A stretch of DNA of 64,000 nt. Source: Streptomyces sp. NBC_01241 (GTDB lineage: Bacteria > Actinomycetota > Actinomycetes > Streptomycetales > Streptomycetaceae). The DNA lies in NCBI RefSeq assembly GCF_041435435.1, contig NZ_CP108494.1, forward strand, positions 2,080,501-2,144,500, read 5' to 3'. The notes under the pieces were generated by a model. It made no database searches. It was given only the letters and a program-made list of their open reading frames with translations, and was not told the DNA's origin. Within the stretch, counting starts at the first letter, position 1. Every line of letters begins with the position of its first letter. Below, piece after piece: positions 41,214 to 49,877 of this stretch. The position numbers and the translations under genes are program-made.

Positions 41214-42170
41214 TCACCTCCGGTAGGGGTCCTCCGCGTGCAGTGCCTTGACAATGATTTCGCCGATGTCGCTGTCGGTGAACGCACGGGGCAGCGGCAG
41301 TTGAAGAGCCTCGAAGAGACCGCGGGCCTCGTCGACGGTGGGCTCCTCGCTCAGCGGCGCCTCCACACGCATCGGAACCACGAGGGCCTGTTCCCGGCTC
41401 TGGTGCAGTTCGGTGACGTAGTAGTCGTAGAGCGGCTGTTCCCGCTCGACCAGGAGGTTGACCCGCGAGGTGTCGTCCTGGGTGATGATCAGACAGGATT
41501 CGGACAGATCGAAGCGGAGCGTCGGTACGGCGGAGGAGAGGTGCACCGCGATGTCCAGGGTGGTGAGCCTGCGCTGGTACCAGCAGGCGGCCAGCACCGT
41601 CGCGTACGACTCCTTGCGCACCCGGTCGGTGGTCCAGTGACCGGCGTGCCCGGTGCTGCTGCGGTTGGCGAACATCTGCCGGAACCGCGCGTACGCCTGG
41701 CAGATCCGTTCGTCGTCCGGATTGATGATGTCGATCTTCATGTTGAGCTGGGAGCGCTGCTCCCTGGCGGTGGCCACGCACTGCGGCAGGGTGACAGCCC
41801 GTAAGTAGGTGCCGGTTCCGCCCTTGAAGTACCAGAGGTTGGTGTGCTGCCGGGCAGTGCGCAGCGCCTCGCCGACATCGTTGCCGGAGAGCGAGCGGAC
41901 CATGGTGAGGTCCTCCAGCGCGCGGCGGGTACCGGCCATCGCCTCCTGGATCGCGGCAGGCTGGCGCACCCGCTCCACGATCGAACCGAGCGCCAGGGCA
42001 CCGAGGACGACCAGGGTCGCTCCGGACGCCACGTCGCTGGTGACGACATCGCCGAAGATGTCCAGAAATCCGATGGTCAGCGCTACTCCGGCGGCGATGA
42101 CGACATCGACGTTCTTCAGGATCCAGGCAACGGACCGCTCCAGGCGCCGTCCGTGCACGGTCATGGGCAC
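41214..42170 (-). CDS. Two-TM membrane protein with unknown soluble domain
   Basis: A 318-residue protein. Two membrane spans (about 23-43, VVIAAGVALTIGFLDIFGDV, and 48-66, GATLVVLGALALGSIVERV) are followed by a helix (AIQEAMAGTRRALEDLTMV) and a 220-residue cytoplasmic domain starting NLWYFKGGTGTYLRAVTLPQ. No family recognised, although the layout of short TM pair plus soluble sensing domain recalls membrane effectors of nucleotide-signalling defence systems. First gene of the operon with the cupin-like and IMPase genes. Confidence 0.6.
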   Translation of the reverse strand: MPMTVHGRRLERSVAWILKNVDVVIAAGVALTIGFLDIFGDVVTSDVASGATLVVLGALALGSIVERVRQPAAIQEAMAGTRRALEDLTMVRSLSGNDVGEALRTARQHTNLWYFKGGTGTYLRAVTLPQCVATAREQRSQLNMKIDIINPDDERICQAYARFRQMFANRSSTGHAGHWTTDRVRKESYATVLAACWYQRRLTTLDIAVHLSSAVPTLRFDLSESCLIITQDDTSRVNLLVEREQPLYDYYVTELHQSREQALVVPMRVEAPLSEEPTVDEARGLFEALQLPLPRAFTDSDIGEIIVKALHAEDPYRR

Positions 42171-42374
42171 GCTCCTCCCCCGTGGAATGCCTTTCCGATC
42201 CTAGGAGAGCGGAGCGGGGCGCCGCCAGGGGGTACAAGGGGCTCATGGTGGGCATCCGTGCGCCCGGGGAGTGCGGACGCGCCACGGCGCCTGCCGAGAT
42301 CGTCCGGTCGGGGACGGGCAGGCGCCGCGTTCAGTTCCGTACGCCGTTGTACGGACGTCTTGTGTGCCGTGTGA

Positions 42375-43835
42375 TCAGACCGTCAGAGCACGGTCCGTCG
42401 GGCGGATCGGGGCCGGCAGGGCGCTGGCTCCGGTCAGGAAGCGGTCCACGCCGCGCGCCGCGGAGCGGCCCTCGGCGATGGCCCACACGATGAGGGACTG
42501 GCCGCGGCCCGCGTCACCGGCGACGAAGACTCCGCCGACGTTGGTGGCGTAGTCCGCGTCGCGCGCGACATTGCCGCGCGCGTCGAGCTCCAGGCCGAAC
42601 TGCTGGACCAGGCCGTTGGACTGGTCGGTGCCGGTGAAGCCCATGGCCAGGGTGACCAGCTGGGCGGGGATCTTCCGCTCGGTGCCGCGCTTCTGCTCCA
42701 GCTTACCGTCCTTGAATTCCACCTCGACCAGGTGCAGGGCCTGGACGTTGCCGTCCTCGTCGCCCTCGAAGTGGGTGGTGGAGACGGAGTAGATCCGGTC
42801 GCCGCCCTCCTCGTGCGCGGAGGTGACCTTGTAGAGCATCGGGAACGTCGGCCAGGGCTGGTTGGTGTTCCGGTCCTCGCCCGGCCGGGGCATGATCTCC
42901 AGCTGGGTGACGGAGAGCGCGCCCTGGCGGTGGGCGGTGCCGACGCAGTCGGCGCCGGTGTCGCCGCCGCCGATGACGACGACGTGCTTGCCCTCGGCGG
43001 TGATCGGGGAGACCGTCAGGTCGCCCTCCTGCACCTTGTTGGCGAGCGGCAGGTACTCCATGGCGAAGTGCACGCCGTTCAGCTCACGGCCCAGAACGGG
43101 CAGGTCACGGGAGACGGTGGCACCGGCGGCGATGACGACCGCGTCGTAGCGGCGGCGGAGCTTGGCGGCGTCGATGTCCTTGCCGATCTCCACCTCCGTA
43201 CGGAACTTGGTGCCTTCCGCGCGCATCTGCTCGATACGGCGGTTGATGTGCGACTTCTCCATCTTGAACTCGGGGATGCCGTACCGCAGGAGGCCCCCGA
43301 TGCGGTCCGCGCGCTCGAAGACGGCGACCGTGTGGCCGGCCCGGGTCAGCTGCTGGGCCGCGGCGAGACCGGCCGGACCCGAGCCGATGACGGCGACGGT
43401 CTTGCCGGAGAGCCGCTCGGGCGGCTGCGGGGTGACGTCGCCGCTGCCCCATGCCTTGTCGATGATGGAGACTTCGACGTTCTTGATGGTGACGGCCGGC
43501 TGGTTGATGCCGAGCACGCACGCCGACTCGCAGGGGGCCGGGCAGAGCCGCCCGGTGAACTCCGGGAAGTTGTTCGTGGCGTGCAGGCGCTCGGACGCGG
43601 CCTTCCAGTCCTCGCGGTAGGCGTAGTCGTTCCACTCGGGGATGAGGTTTCCGAGCGGGCAGCCGTTGTGGCAGAACGGGATGCCGCAGTCCATGCAGCG
43701 GCCGGCCTGCTTGCTGATGATCGGGAGCAGCGAGCCCGGAACGTAGACCTCGTTCCAGTCCTTGACGCGCTCGCCCACGGGGCGGGTCTCGGCGATCTCG
43801 CGCCCGGTGGTCAGGAAGCCCTTGGGGTCAGCCAT
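42375..43835 (-). CDS. gltD: Glutamate synthase (NADPH), small subunit
   Basis: A 486-residue flavoprotein. N-terminal iron-sulfur cysteines in [20 protein letters not shown] site [17 protein letters not shown] and NADPH site [14 protein letters not shown]. It passes electrons from NADPH to the large subunit. Its start overlaps the gltB stop by 8 bp. Normal length. Confidence 0.96.
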   Translation of the reverse strand: MADPKGFLTTGREIAETRPVGERVKDWNEVYVPGSLLPIISKQAGRCMDCGIPFCHNGCPLGNLIPEWNDYAYREDWKAASERLHATNNFPEFTGRLCPAPCESACVLGINQPAVTIKNVEVSIIDKAWGSGDVTPQPPERLSGKTVAVIGSGPAGLAAAQQLTRAGHTVAVFERADRIGGLLRYGIPEFKMEKSHINRRIEQMRAEGTKFRTEVEIGKDIDAAKLRRRYDAVVIAAGATVSRDLPVLGRELNGVHFAMEYLPLANKVQEGDLTVSPITAEGKHVVVIGGGDTGADCVGTAHRQGALSVTQLEIMPRPGEDRNTNQPWPTFPMLYKVTSAHEEGGDRIYSVSTTHFEGDEDGNVQALHLVEVEFKDGKLEQKRGTERKIPAQLVTLAMGFTGTDQSNGLVQQFGLELDARGNVARDADYATNVGGVFVAGDAGRGQSLIVWAIAEGRSAARGVDRFLTGASALPAPIRPTDRALTV

Positions 43836-46800
43836 GGGTCGCCGCCTCCATCATCTTCTCGGTGGTCTCCTGTTCGGAGAGACCGGCGAGCTCAGCGGCG
43901 TCCTTGGCGGCGAGCACTGCCTTGTACGTGGACGGGATGATCTTGCTGAAGCGGGAGACACCGCCGTCGGCGCTGTCCCACTCGGCGAGCAGCTTCTCGG
44001 CGACCGTGGAACCGGTCTCCTCCTGGTGGCGGCGCACCACGTCGTGCAGCCACTGCTGGTCGGTGTCGGAGAGGGCCTCGATCGCGCCGAGGTTGCCGGC
44101 GTTGACGTTGTCGCGGTCCAGGTCGATGACGTACGCGACTCCGCCCGACATGCCTGCGGCGAAGTTGCGTCCGGTCTCGCCGAGCACGACGGCGTGGCCG
44201 CCGGTCATGTACTCGCAGCCGTGGTCGCCCACGCCCTCGGAGACGACGGTCGCACCGGAGTTGCGGACGCAGAACCGTTCGCCGGTCCGGCCGCGCAGGA
44301 ACAGTTCGCCGCCGGTGGCGCCGTAGGCGATGGTGTTGCCCGCGATGGTGGAGTACTCGGCGAGGTGGTCGGCGCCGCGGTCCGGGCGGACGATGACGCG
44401 GCCGCCGGAGAGGCCCTTGCCGACGTAGTCGTTGGCGTCGCCTTCCAGCCGCAGCGTCACACCACTCGGCACGAACGCGCCGAAGGACTGGCCGGCGGAA
44501 CCGGTGAACGTGATGTCGATGGTGTCCTGCGGCAGACCGGCGCCGCCGAACTTCTTCGTCACCTCGTGGCCGAGCATGGTGCCGACGGTCCGGTTGATGT
44601 TCCGGATCGCGATCTGGGCCCGGACCGGCCGGGCGGCCTCGGCGCTCTCCGCGTTCAGGGCGTCGGCGGCGAGCTTGATCAGCTCGTTGTCGAGGGCCTT
44701 GGCGAGACCGTGGTCCTGCTCGATCCGCTGGTGGCGGACCGCGCCCTCGGGCAGTTCGGGGACGTGGAACAGGGGCTCCAGGTCGAGGCCCTGCGCCTTC
44801 CAGTGCGTGATCGCGCGGTCGGTGTCGAGCAGCTCGGCGTGGCCGACGGCCTCTTCGATCGTACGGAAGCCCAGCTCGGCGAGGAGCTCGCGGACTTCCC
44901 TGGCGATGAACTCGAAGAAGTTGACGACGTACTCGGCCTTGCCTGAGAAACGACTCCGCAGGACCGGGTTCTGGGTGGCGATGCCGACCGGGCAGGTGTC
45001 CAGGTGGCAGACGCGCATCATGACGCAGCCGGAGACGACGAGCGGCGCGGTCGCGAAACCGAACTCCTCGGCGCCCAGCAGCGCGGCGATGACGACGTCG
45101 CGGCCGGTCTTCAGCTGGCCGTCGGTCTGCACGACGATGCGGTCGCGCAGGCCGTTGAGCAGCAGGGTCTGCTGGGTCTCGGCGAGGCCGAGCTCCCAGG
45201 GGCCGCCCGCGTGCTTCAGCGAGGTGAGCGGGGAGGCACCCGTTCCGCCGTCGTGGCCGGAGATCAGGACGACGTCCGCGTGTGCCTTGGAGACACCCGC
45301 GGCGACGGTGCCGACACCGACCTCGGAGACCAGCTTCACGTGGATGCGGGCCGCCGGGTTGGCGTTCTTGAGGTCGTGGATCAGCTGAGCCAGGTCCTCG
45401 ATGGAGTAGATGTCGTGGTGCGGCGGCGGCGAGATCAGCCCGACACCCGGGGTGGAGTGCCGGGTCCTGGCGACCCACGGGTAGACCTTGTGGCCGGGCA
45501 GCTGGCCGCCCTCGCCGGGCTTGGCTCCCTGCGCCATCTTGATCTGGATGTCGTCCGCGTTGACGAGGTACTCGCTGGTCACACCGAAGCGGCCGGAGGC
45601 GACCTGCTTGATGGCCGAGCGGCGCGCCGGGTCGTAGAGCCGGTCGGCGTCCTCGCCGCCCTCACCGGTGTTGGACTTGCCGCCCAGCTGGTTCATGGCG
45701 ATGGCGAGGGTCTCGTGGGCCTCGCGGGAGATCGAGCCGTACGACATGGCGCCGGTGGAGAAGCGCTTGACGATGTCGGAGACGGACTCGACCTCGTCGA
45801 CCGGGATCGGCTCGCGGTCGCTCCTGAAGTCGAACAGGCCGCGGAGCGTCATCAGGCGCTCGGACTGCTCGTTCACCCGGTCGGTGTACTTCTTGAAGAT
45901 GTCGTACCGCTTGTTGCGCGTGGCGTGCTGAAGGCGGAAGACCGTCTCCGGGTCGAAAAGGTGCGGCTCTCCCTCGCGGCGCCACTGGTACTCGCCGCCG
46001 ATCTCCAGCGCGCGGTGCGAGGCGGAGATGCCGGACGCCGGGTAGGCCTTGGCGTGGCGGATGGCGACTTCCCGGGCGATGACATCGAGGCCCGCGCCGC
46101 CGATCTTGGTGGCGGTGCCGTTGAAGTACTTCGCGACGAAGCCCTCGTCCAGGCCGACGGCCTCGAAGACCTGGGCGCCGCGGTAGGAGGCGACCGTCGA
46201 GATGCCCATCTTGGACATGACCTTGAGGACGCCCTTGCCGAGCGCGTAGATCAGGTTCCGGATGGCCTTCTCGGGCTCGACGCCCTCGATGAACGTACCG
46301 GCGCGGACCAGGTCCTCGACGGACTCCATCGCCAGGTACGGGTTGACCGCGGCGGCGCCGTAGCCGATCAGCAGCGCGACGTGGTGGACCTCGCGGACGT
46401 CTCCGGCCTCGACCAGCAGCCCCACCTGGGTGCGCTGCTTGGTACGGATGAGGTGGTGGTGGACGGCCGAGGTGAGCAGCAGGGACGGAATCGGGGCGTG
46501 CTCGGCGTCGGAGTGCCGGTCGGACAGGACGACGAGGCGGGCGCCGTCCTCTATGGCGGCGTCGACCTCGGCACGGATCTGCTCGATCCGCTCCGCGAGG
46601 GCGTCGCCACCGCCGCCGACCCGGTAGAGCCCGGAGAGCGTGGCGGCCTTCATGCCCGGCATGTCGCCGTCGGCATTGATGTGTATCAGCTTGGCCAGCT
46701 CGTCGTTGTCGATCACCGGGAACGGCAGCGTGACGCTGCGGCAGGACGCGGCGGTCGGCTCCAGCAGGTTGCCCGCCGGGCCGAGCGTGGAGCGCAGCGA

Positions 46801-48420
46801 GGTGACGAGCTCCTCGCGGATGGCGTCCAGCGGCGGGTTGGTGACCTGGGCGAACAGCTGGGTGAAGTAGTCGAAGAGCAGCCGGGGGCGCTCGGACAGG
46901 GCGGCGATCGGGGAGTCCGTGCCCATGGAACCGAGGGGTTCGCCGGCGGTGCGGGCCATCGGGGCGAGGAGGACGCGGAGCTCTTCCTCGGTGTAGCCGA
47001 AGGTCTGCTGGCGGCGGGTGACGGAGGCGTGCGTGTGCACGATGTGCTCCCGCTCGGGGAGGTCCTCCAGCTCGATCTCGCCGGTCTCCAGCCAGTCCTG
47101 GTACGGCTGCTCGGCGGCGAGGGCGGCCTTGATCTCGTCGTCCTCGATGATGCGGTGCTCCGCGGTGTCGACGAGGAACATCCTGCCGGGCTGGAGGCGG
47201 CCCTTGCGGACGACCTTCGCGGGGTCGATGTCCAGGACGCCGACCTCGGAGGAGAGCACGACGAGGCCGTCGTCGGTGACCCAGTAGCGGCCGGGGCGCA
47301 GACCGTTGCGGTCCAGGACCGCGCCGACCTGGGTGCCGTCGGTGAAAGTGACGCAGGCCGGGCCGTCCCAGGGCTCCATCATCGTGGAGTGGTACTGGTA
47401 GAAGGCGCGCCGGGCCGGGTCCATCGAATCGTGGTTCTCCCACGCCTCGGGAACCATCATCAGCACCGAGTGGGGCAGCGAACGGCCGCCGAGGTGGAGC
47501 AGCTCCAGGACCTCGTCGAAGGAGGCGGAGTCGGAGGCGTCGGGGGTGCAGACGGGGAAGATCCGGTCGAGCTGCTCCGTGCCGTCGTGTCCATTGTCGG
47601 CGGAGCCGAACGCACTCGACGCGAGCTGGGACTCGCGGGCCTTCATCCAGTTGCGGTTGCCCTTGACCGTGTTGATCTCACCGTTGTGCGCAACGAAGCG
47701 GTACGGGTGGGCGAGCGGCCAGCTCGGGAAGGTGTTCGTGGAGAAGCGGGAGTGGACCAGCGCGACGGCGGTGGCGAAGCGGCGGTCGGAGAGGTCCGGG
47801 AAGAACGGCTCCAGCTGCCCCGTGGTGAGCATGCCCTTGTAGACGATCGTGCGGGCGGAGAGCGAGGGGAAGTACACCCCGGCCTCCCGCTCGGCGCGCT
47901 TACGCAGCACGAAGGCCTTGCGGTCGAGTGCGATGCCGGTGCTCGTACCGTCCGCGACGAAGAGCTGGCGGAACTCGGGCATGGTGGCGCGGGCGCCGTT
48001 GCCGAGGATGTCCGGGGTGACCGGGACCTGGCGCCAGCCGAGGACCTTGAGGCCCTCCTCGGCGGAGATCTTCTCCAGCTTCCGGACGGCCTCGGTGGCA
48101 TCGTCCGCGGGCAGGAAAGCGACTCCGACGGCGTAGGCGCCGGCCTCGGGGAGCTCGAAGGCGGCCTCGTCGCGGAGGAAGGTGTCCGGCACCTGGAGGA
48201 GGATTCCGGCGCCGTCGCCGGAGTCGGGCTCGGATCCGGTGGCACCGCGGTGTTCGAGGTTGCGCAGTACGGTCAGCGCCTGCTCGACCAGCTCATGGCT
48301 GGCCACACCGGTCAGGGTGGCCACGAACCCGACACCGCAGGCGTCGTGCTCGTTACGGGGGTCGTACATCCCCTGCTGGGCGGGGCGACCGTCCATGGGC
48401 GACCAGGCGTCGGTACGCAT
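43828..48420 (-). CDS. gltB: Glutamate synthase (NADPH), large subunit
   Basis: A 1530-residue enzyme. The short propeptide ends before Cys28 ([10 protein letters not shown]), the Ntn amidotransferase nucleophile that releases ammonia from glutamine. The central and FMN domains ([20 protein letters not shown]) reduce 2-oxoglutarate plus ammonia to glutamate. The 3Fe-4S cysteines are in [13 protein letters not shown], and the C-terminus is a GXGXG beta-helix. With GltD it completes the GS-GOGAT route. A possible GlnR box lies about 65 bp upstream. Confidence 0.97.
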   Translation of the reverse strand: MRTDAWSPMDGRPAQQGMYDPRNEHDACGVGFVATLTGVASHELVEQALTVLRNLEHRGATGSEPDSGDGAGILLQVPDTFLRDEAAFELPEAGAYAVGVAFLPADDATEAVRKLEKISAEEGLKVLGWRQVPVTPDILGNGARATMPEFRQLFVADGTSTGIALDRKAFVLRKRAEREAGVYFPSLSARTIVYKGMLTTGQLEPFFPDLSDRRFATAVALVHSRFSTNTFPSWPLAHPYRFVAHNGEINTVKGNRNWMKARESQLASSAFGSADNGHDGTEQLDRIFPVCTPDASDSASFDEVLELLHLGGRSLPHSVLMMVPEAWENHDSMDPARRAFYQYHSTMMEPWDGPACVTFTDGTQVGAVLDRNGLRPGRYWVTDDGLVVLSSEVGVLDIDPAKVVRKGRLQPGRMFLVDTAEHRIIEDDEIKAALAAEQPYQDWLETGEIELEDLPEREHIVHTHASVTRRQQTFGYTEEELRVLLAPMARTAGEPLGSMGTDSPIAALSERPRLLFDYFTQLFAQVTNPPLDAIREELVTSLRSTLGPAGNLLEPTAASCRSVTLPFPVIDNDELAKLIHINADGDMPGMKAATLSGLYRVGGGGDALAERIEQIRAEVDAAIEDGARLVVLSDRHSDAEHAPIPSLLLTSAVHHHLIRTKQRTQVGLLVEAGDVREVHHVALLIGYGAAAVNPYLAMESVEDLVRAGTFIEGVEPEKAIRNLIYALGKGVLKVMSKMGISTVASYRGAQVFEAVGLDEGFVAKYFNGTATKIGGAGLDVIAREVAIRHAKAYPASGISASHRALEIGGEYQWRREGEPHLFDPETVFRLQHATRNKRYDIFKKYTDRVNEQSERLMTLRGLFDFRSDREPIPVDEVESVSDIVKRFSTGAMSYGSISREAHETLAIAMNQLGGKSNTGEGGEDADRLYDPARRSAIKQVASGRFGVTSEYLVNADDIQIKMAQGAKPGEGGQLPGHKVYPWVARTRHSTPGVGLISPPPHHDIYSIEDLAQLIHDLKNANPAARIHVKLVSEVGVGTVAAGVSKAHADVVLISGHDGGTGASPLTSLKHAGGPWELGLAETQQTLLLNGLRDRIVVQTDGQLKTGRDVVIAALLGAEEFGFATAPLVVSGCVMMRVCHLDTCPVGIATQNPVLRSRFSGKAEYVVNFFEFIAREVRELLAELGFRTIEEAVGHAELLDTDRAITHWKAQGLDLEPLFHVPELPEGAVRHQRIEQDHGLAKALDNELIKLAADALNAESAEAARPVRAQIAIRNINRTVGTMLGHEVTKKFGGAGLPQDTIDITFTGSAGQSFGAFVPSGVTLRLEGDANDYVGKGLSGGRVIVRPDRGADHLAEYSTIAGNTIAYGATGGELFLRGRTGERFCVRNSGATVVSEGVGDHGCEYMTGGHAVVLGETGRNFAAGMSGGVAYVIDLDRDNVNAGNLGAIEALSDTDQQWLHDVVRRHQEETGSTVAEKLLAEWDSADGGVSRFSKIIPSTYKAVLAAKDAAELAGLSEQETTEKMMEAATHG

Positions 48421-48482
48421 CGGCTCTCCCGTCGTCGTCGTGGCATATGCAGTGCCGAGGGACGACGTTGGCCCTCTGCGAA

Positions 48483-48498
48483 ATTTCGTGTGGGTTAC
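48483..48498 (-). promoter_or_regulatory. Candidate GlnR box upstream of gltB
   Basis: On the minus strand the site reads GTAAC-n6-GAAAT, one base off the actinobacterial GlnR consensus GTNAC-n6-GAAAC. It overlaps the palindrome CGAAATTTCG and lies 63-78 bp before the gltB start. Nitrogen control of gltBD would be sensible. Only one box is visible, not the usual tandem pair. Confidence 0.4.
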
Positions 48499-48809
48499 AT
48501 GATGGGGCGCTTCTCAAGAAGCGGATAGTTCGTTCCAACATACGGACACTGCCGGAGGCGGTGAGGGGTCGCAGTCGGAGGATCGGCGCCCGGGGGACCG
48601 CAGAGAGCAGGCGTCGTTGCCTGCGGTGTCTACGGCTCATGCCCGGCGGCAAAGGAAATGAAACCGCCGGGTAATGGCTACTTATGTGGAGCCTTGTATA
48701 GAGACTCATTTTACGTGGGAGGATGCCATTCCGCCCAGAGGCGGCCACCAAGACGTACGTCACACGCATGGCGGACGCGTGACGGATGGCGGACACACTG
48801 CCGGAACGA
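48499..48809. other. Intergenic region upstream of gltB
   Basis: About 310 bp between the gltB control region and the VIT1-like gene's terminator. It includes relatively AT-rich stretches at 48650-48720. Short open frames here lack ribosome sites and family features. I see no RNA gene. Confidence 0.4.
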
Positions 48810-48853
48810 AGCCCGTCCGGCGTTCGAGGACAAAGCCTTCAGCCGGACGGGCT
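48810..48853 (-). terminator. Terminator downstream of the VIT1-like gene
   Basis: Perfect 12-bp stem (48810-48821 with 48842-48853), 20-base loop, 28 bp after the stop codon at 48881. Confidence 0.75.
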
Positions 48854-48880
48854 CGATGCCGCGCTCCCTGCCGAGGGGCG

Positions 48881-49615
48881 CTAGCTTCCGAGGGCCACGC
48901 CGAACAGTGTGCCGAGACCATAGGTGATCGCCGCGGCGGCGCCACCGAGCACCAGCTGCCGCAGCCCGCTGTACAGCCAGTTGCGCGCCGTCACCCTGGC
49001 GACCACCGCACCGCAGGCGAACAGCCCGACGAGTGCGAGCAGCACGGCCGGCCACAGCGCACTCGCGCCGAGCAGGAACGGGAGTACGGGCAGCAGGGCG
49101 CCCAGCGCGAACGCGCCGAACGAGGACACGGCGGCGACGAGCGGCGAGGGCAGATCGCCCGGGTCGATGCCGAGCTCCTCGCGGGCGTGGATCTCCAGGG
49201 CCTGCTCCGGGTCGCGCGACAGTTGCCGCGCGACCTCGCGGGCGAGGCCGGGTTCGACGCCACGGGACTCGTAGAGCGCGGCGAGCTCCCGCTCCTCGTC
49301 CTTGGGGTGCTTGCGCAACTCGCGCCGCTCGACGTCGAGTTCGGCCTCGACGAGCTCGCGCTGCGAGGCGACGGAGGTGTATTCGCCGGCCGCCATGGAG
49401 AACGCACCGGCGGCCAGACCCGCCAGACCGGTGATCACGATCGTCTGCTGGGAGACGGCACCACCCGCGACGCCGGTCATCAGCGCGAGGTTGGAGACCA
49501 GTCCATCCATGGCACCGAACACCGCGGGGCGCAGCCAGCCGCCGTTCACATCGCGGTGGGTGTGGTTGTCGCGGTGTGCCTCGTGCAGTACGGCGTCGGT
49601 CTCGATGATGGACAC
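48881..49615 (-). CDS. VIT1/CCC1-family iron/manganese transporter
   Basis: A 244-residue membrane protein. The first span pair (AVFGAMDGLVSNLALMTGVA, AGAFSMAAGEYTSVASQREL) and the acidic cytoplasmic helices (VERRELRKHPKDEERELAAL) are diagnostic of VIT1-like carriers, followed by three C-terminal spans. It likely exports or stores Fe(II) or Mn(II). GGGGAGAGCTGTGTCC before ATG is the ribosome site. A 21-bp hairpin is in its leader. Confidence 0.9.
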   Translation of the reverse strand: MSIIETDAVLHEAHRDNHTHRDVNGGWLRPAVFGAMDGLVSNLALMTGVAGGAVSQQTIVITGLAGLAAGAFSMAAGEYTSVASQRELVEAELDVERRELRKHPKDEERELAALYESRGVEPGLAREVARQLSRDPEQALEIHAREELGIDPGDLPSPLVAAVSSFGAFALGALLPVLPFLLGASALWPAVLLALVGLFACGAVVARVTARNWLYSGLRQLVLGGAAAAITYGLGTLFGVALGS

Positions 49616-49704
49616 AGCTCTCCCCTTCTCCGGCAGCGGGTTTCACGCGCTCCGCCCCCGCTCAACACCGTCGAAAGTACGCACGAAAAAGGGCCCCCGC
49701 CAGC

Positions 49705-49756
49705 AAGGCAGGCCGTACTTACCTGCCCCCGTGACCAGGTGAGTACGGCCTGCCTT
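49705..49756. promoter_or_regulatory. 21-bp hairpin in the VIT1-like leader
   Basis: Arms 49705-49725 and 49736-49756 pair over 21 bp with one T-G wobble, around a 10-base loop. On the minus strand it is followed about 20 bases later by CCCTTTTT (complement near 49686-49693), so it could be an attenuator of the transporter gene 90 bp downstream, or an operator. Confidence 0.65.
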
Positions 49757-49877
49757 ACCGACGCCGAGCCGTCATCCAACTGGCCCTTTTGTTGCGATTA
49801 TCGGCCTCTGTCGGGGCTCCGCGTGGCACAGATCGAGCGTACGAGAACTGGCTCGGTGTGAGCGAAGGGTCGACGCG

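Noticed and set aside
45004..48528. A 1174-codon open frame opposite gltB
   Set aside because: Shadow of gltB with no family motif; gltB is unmistakable.
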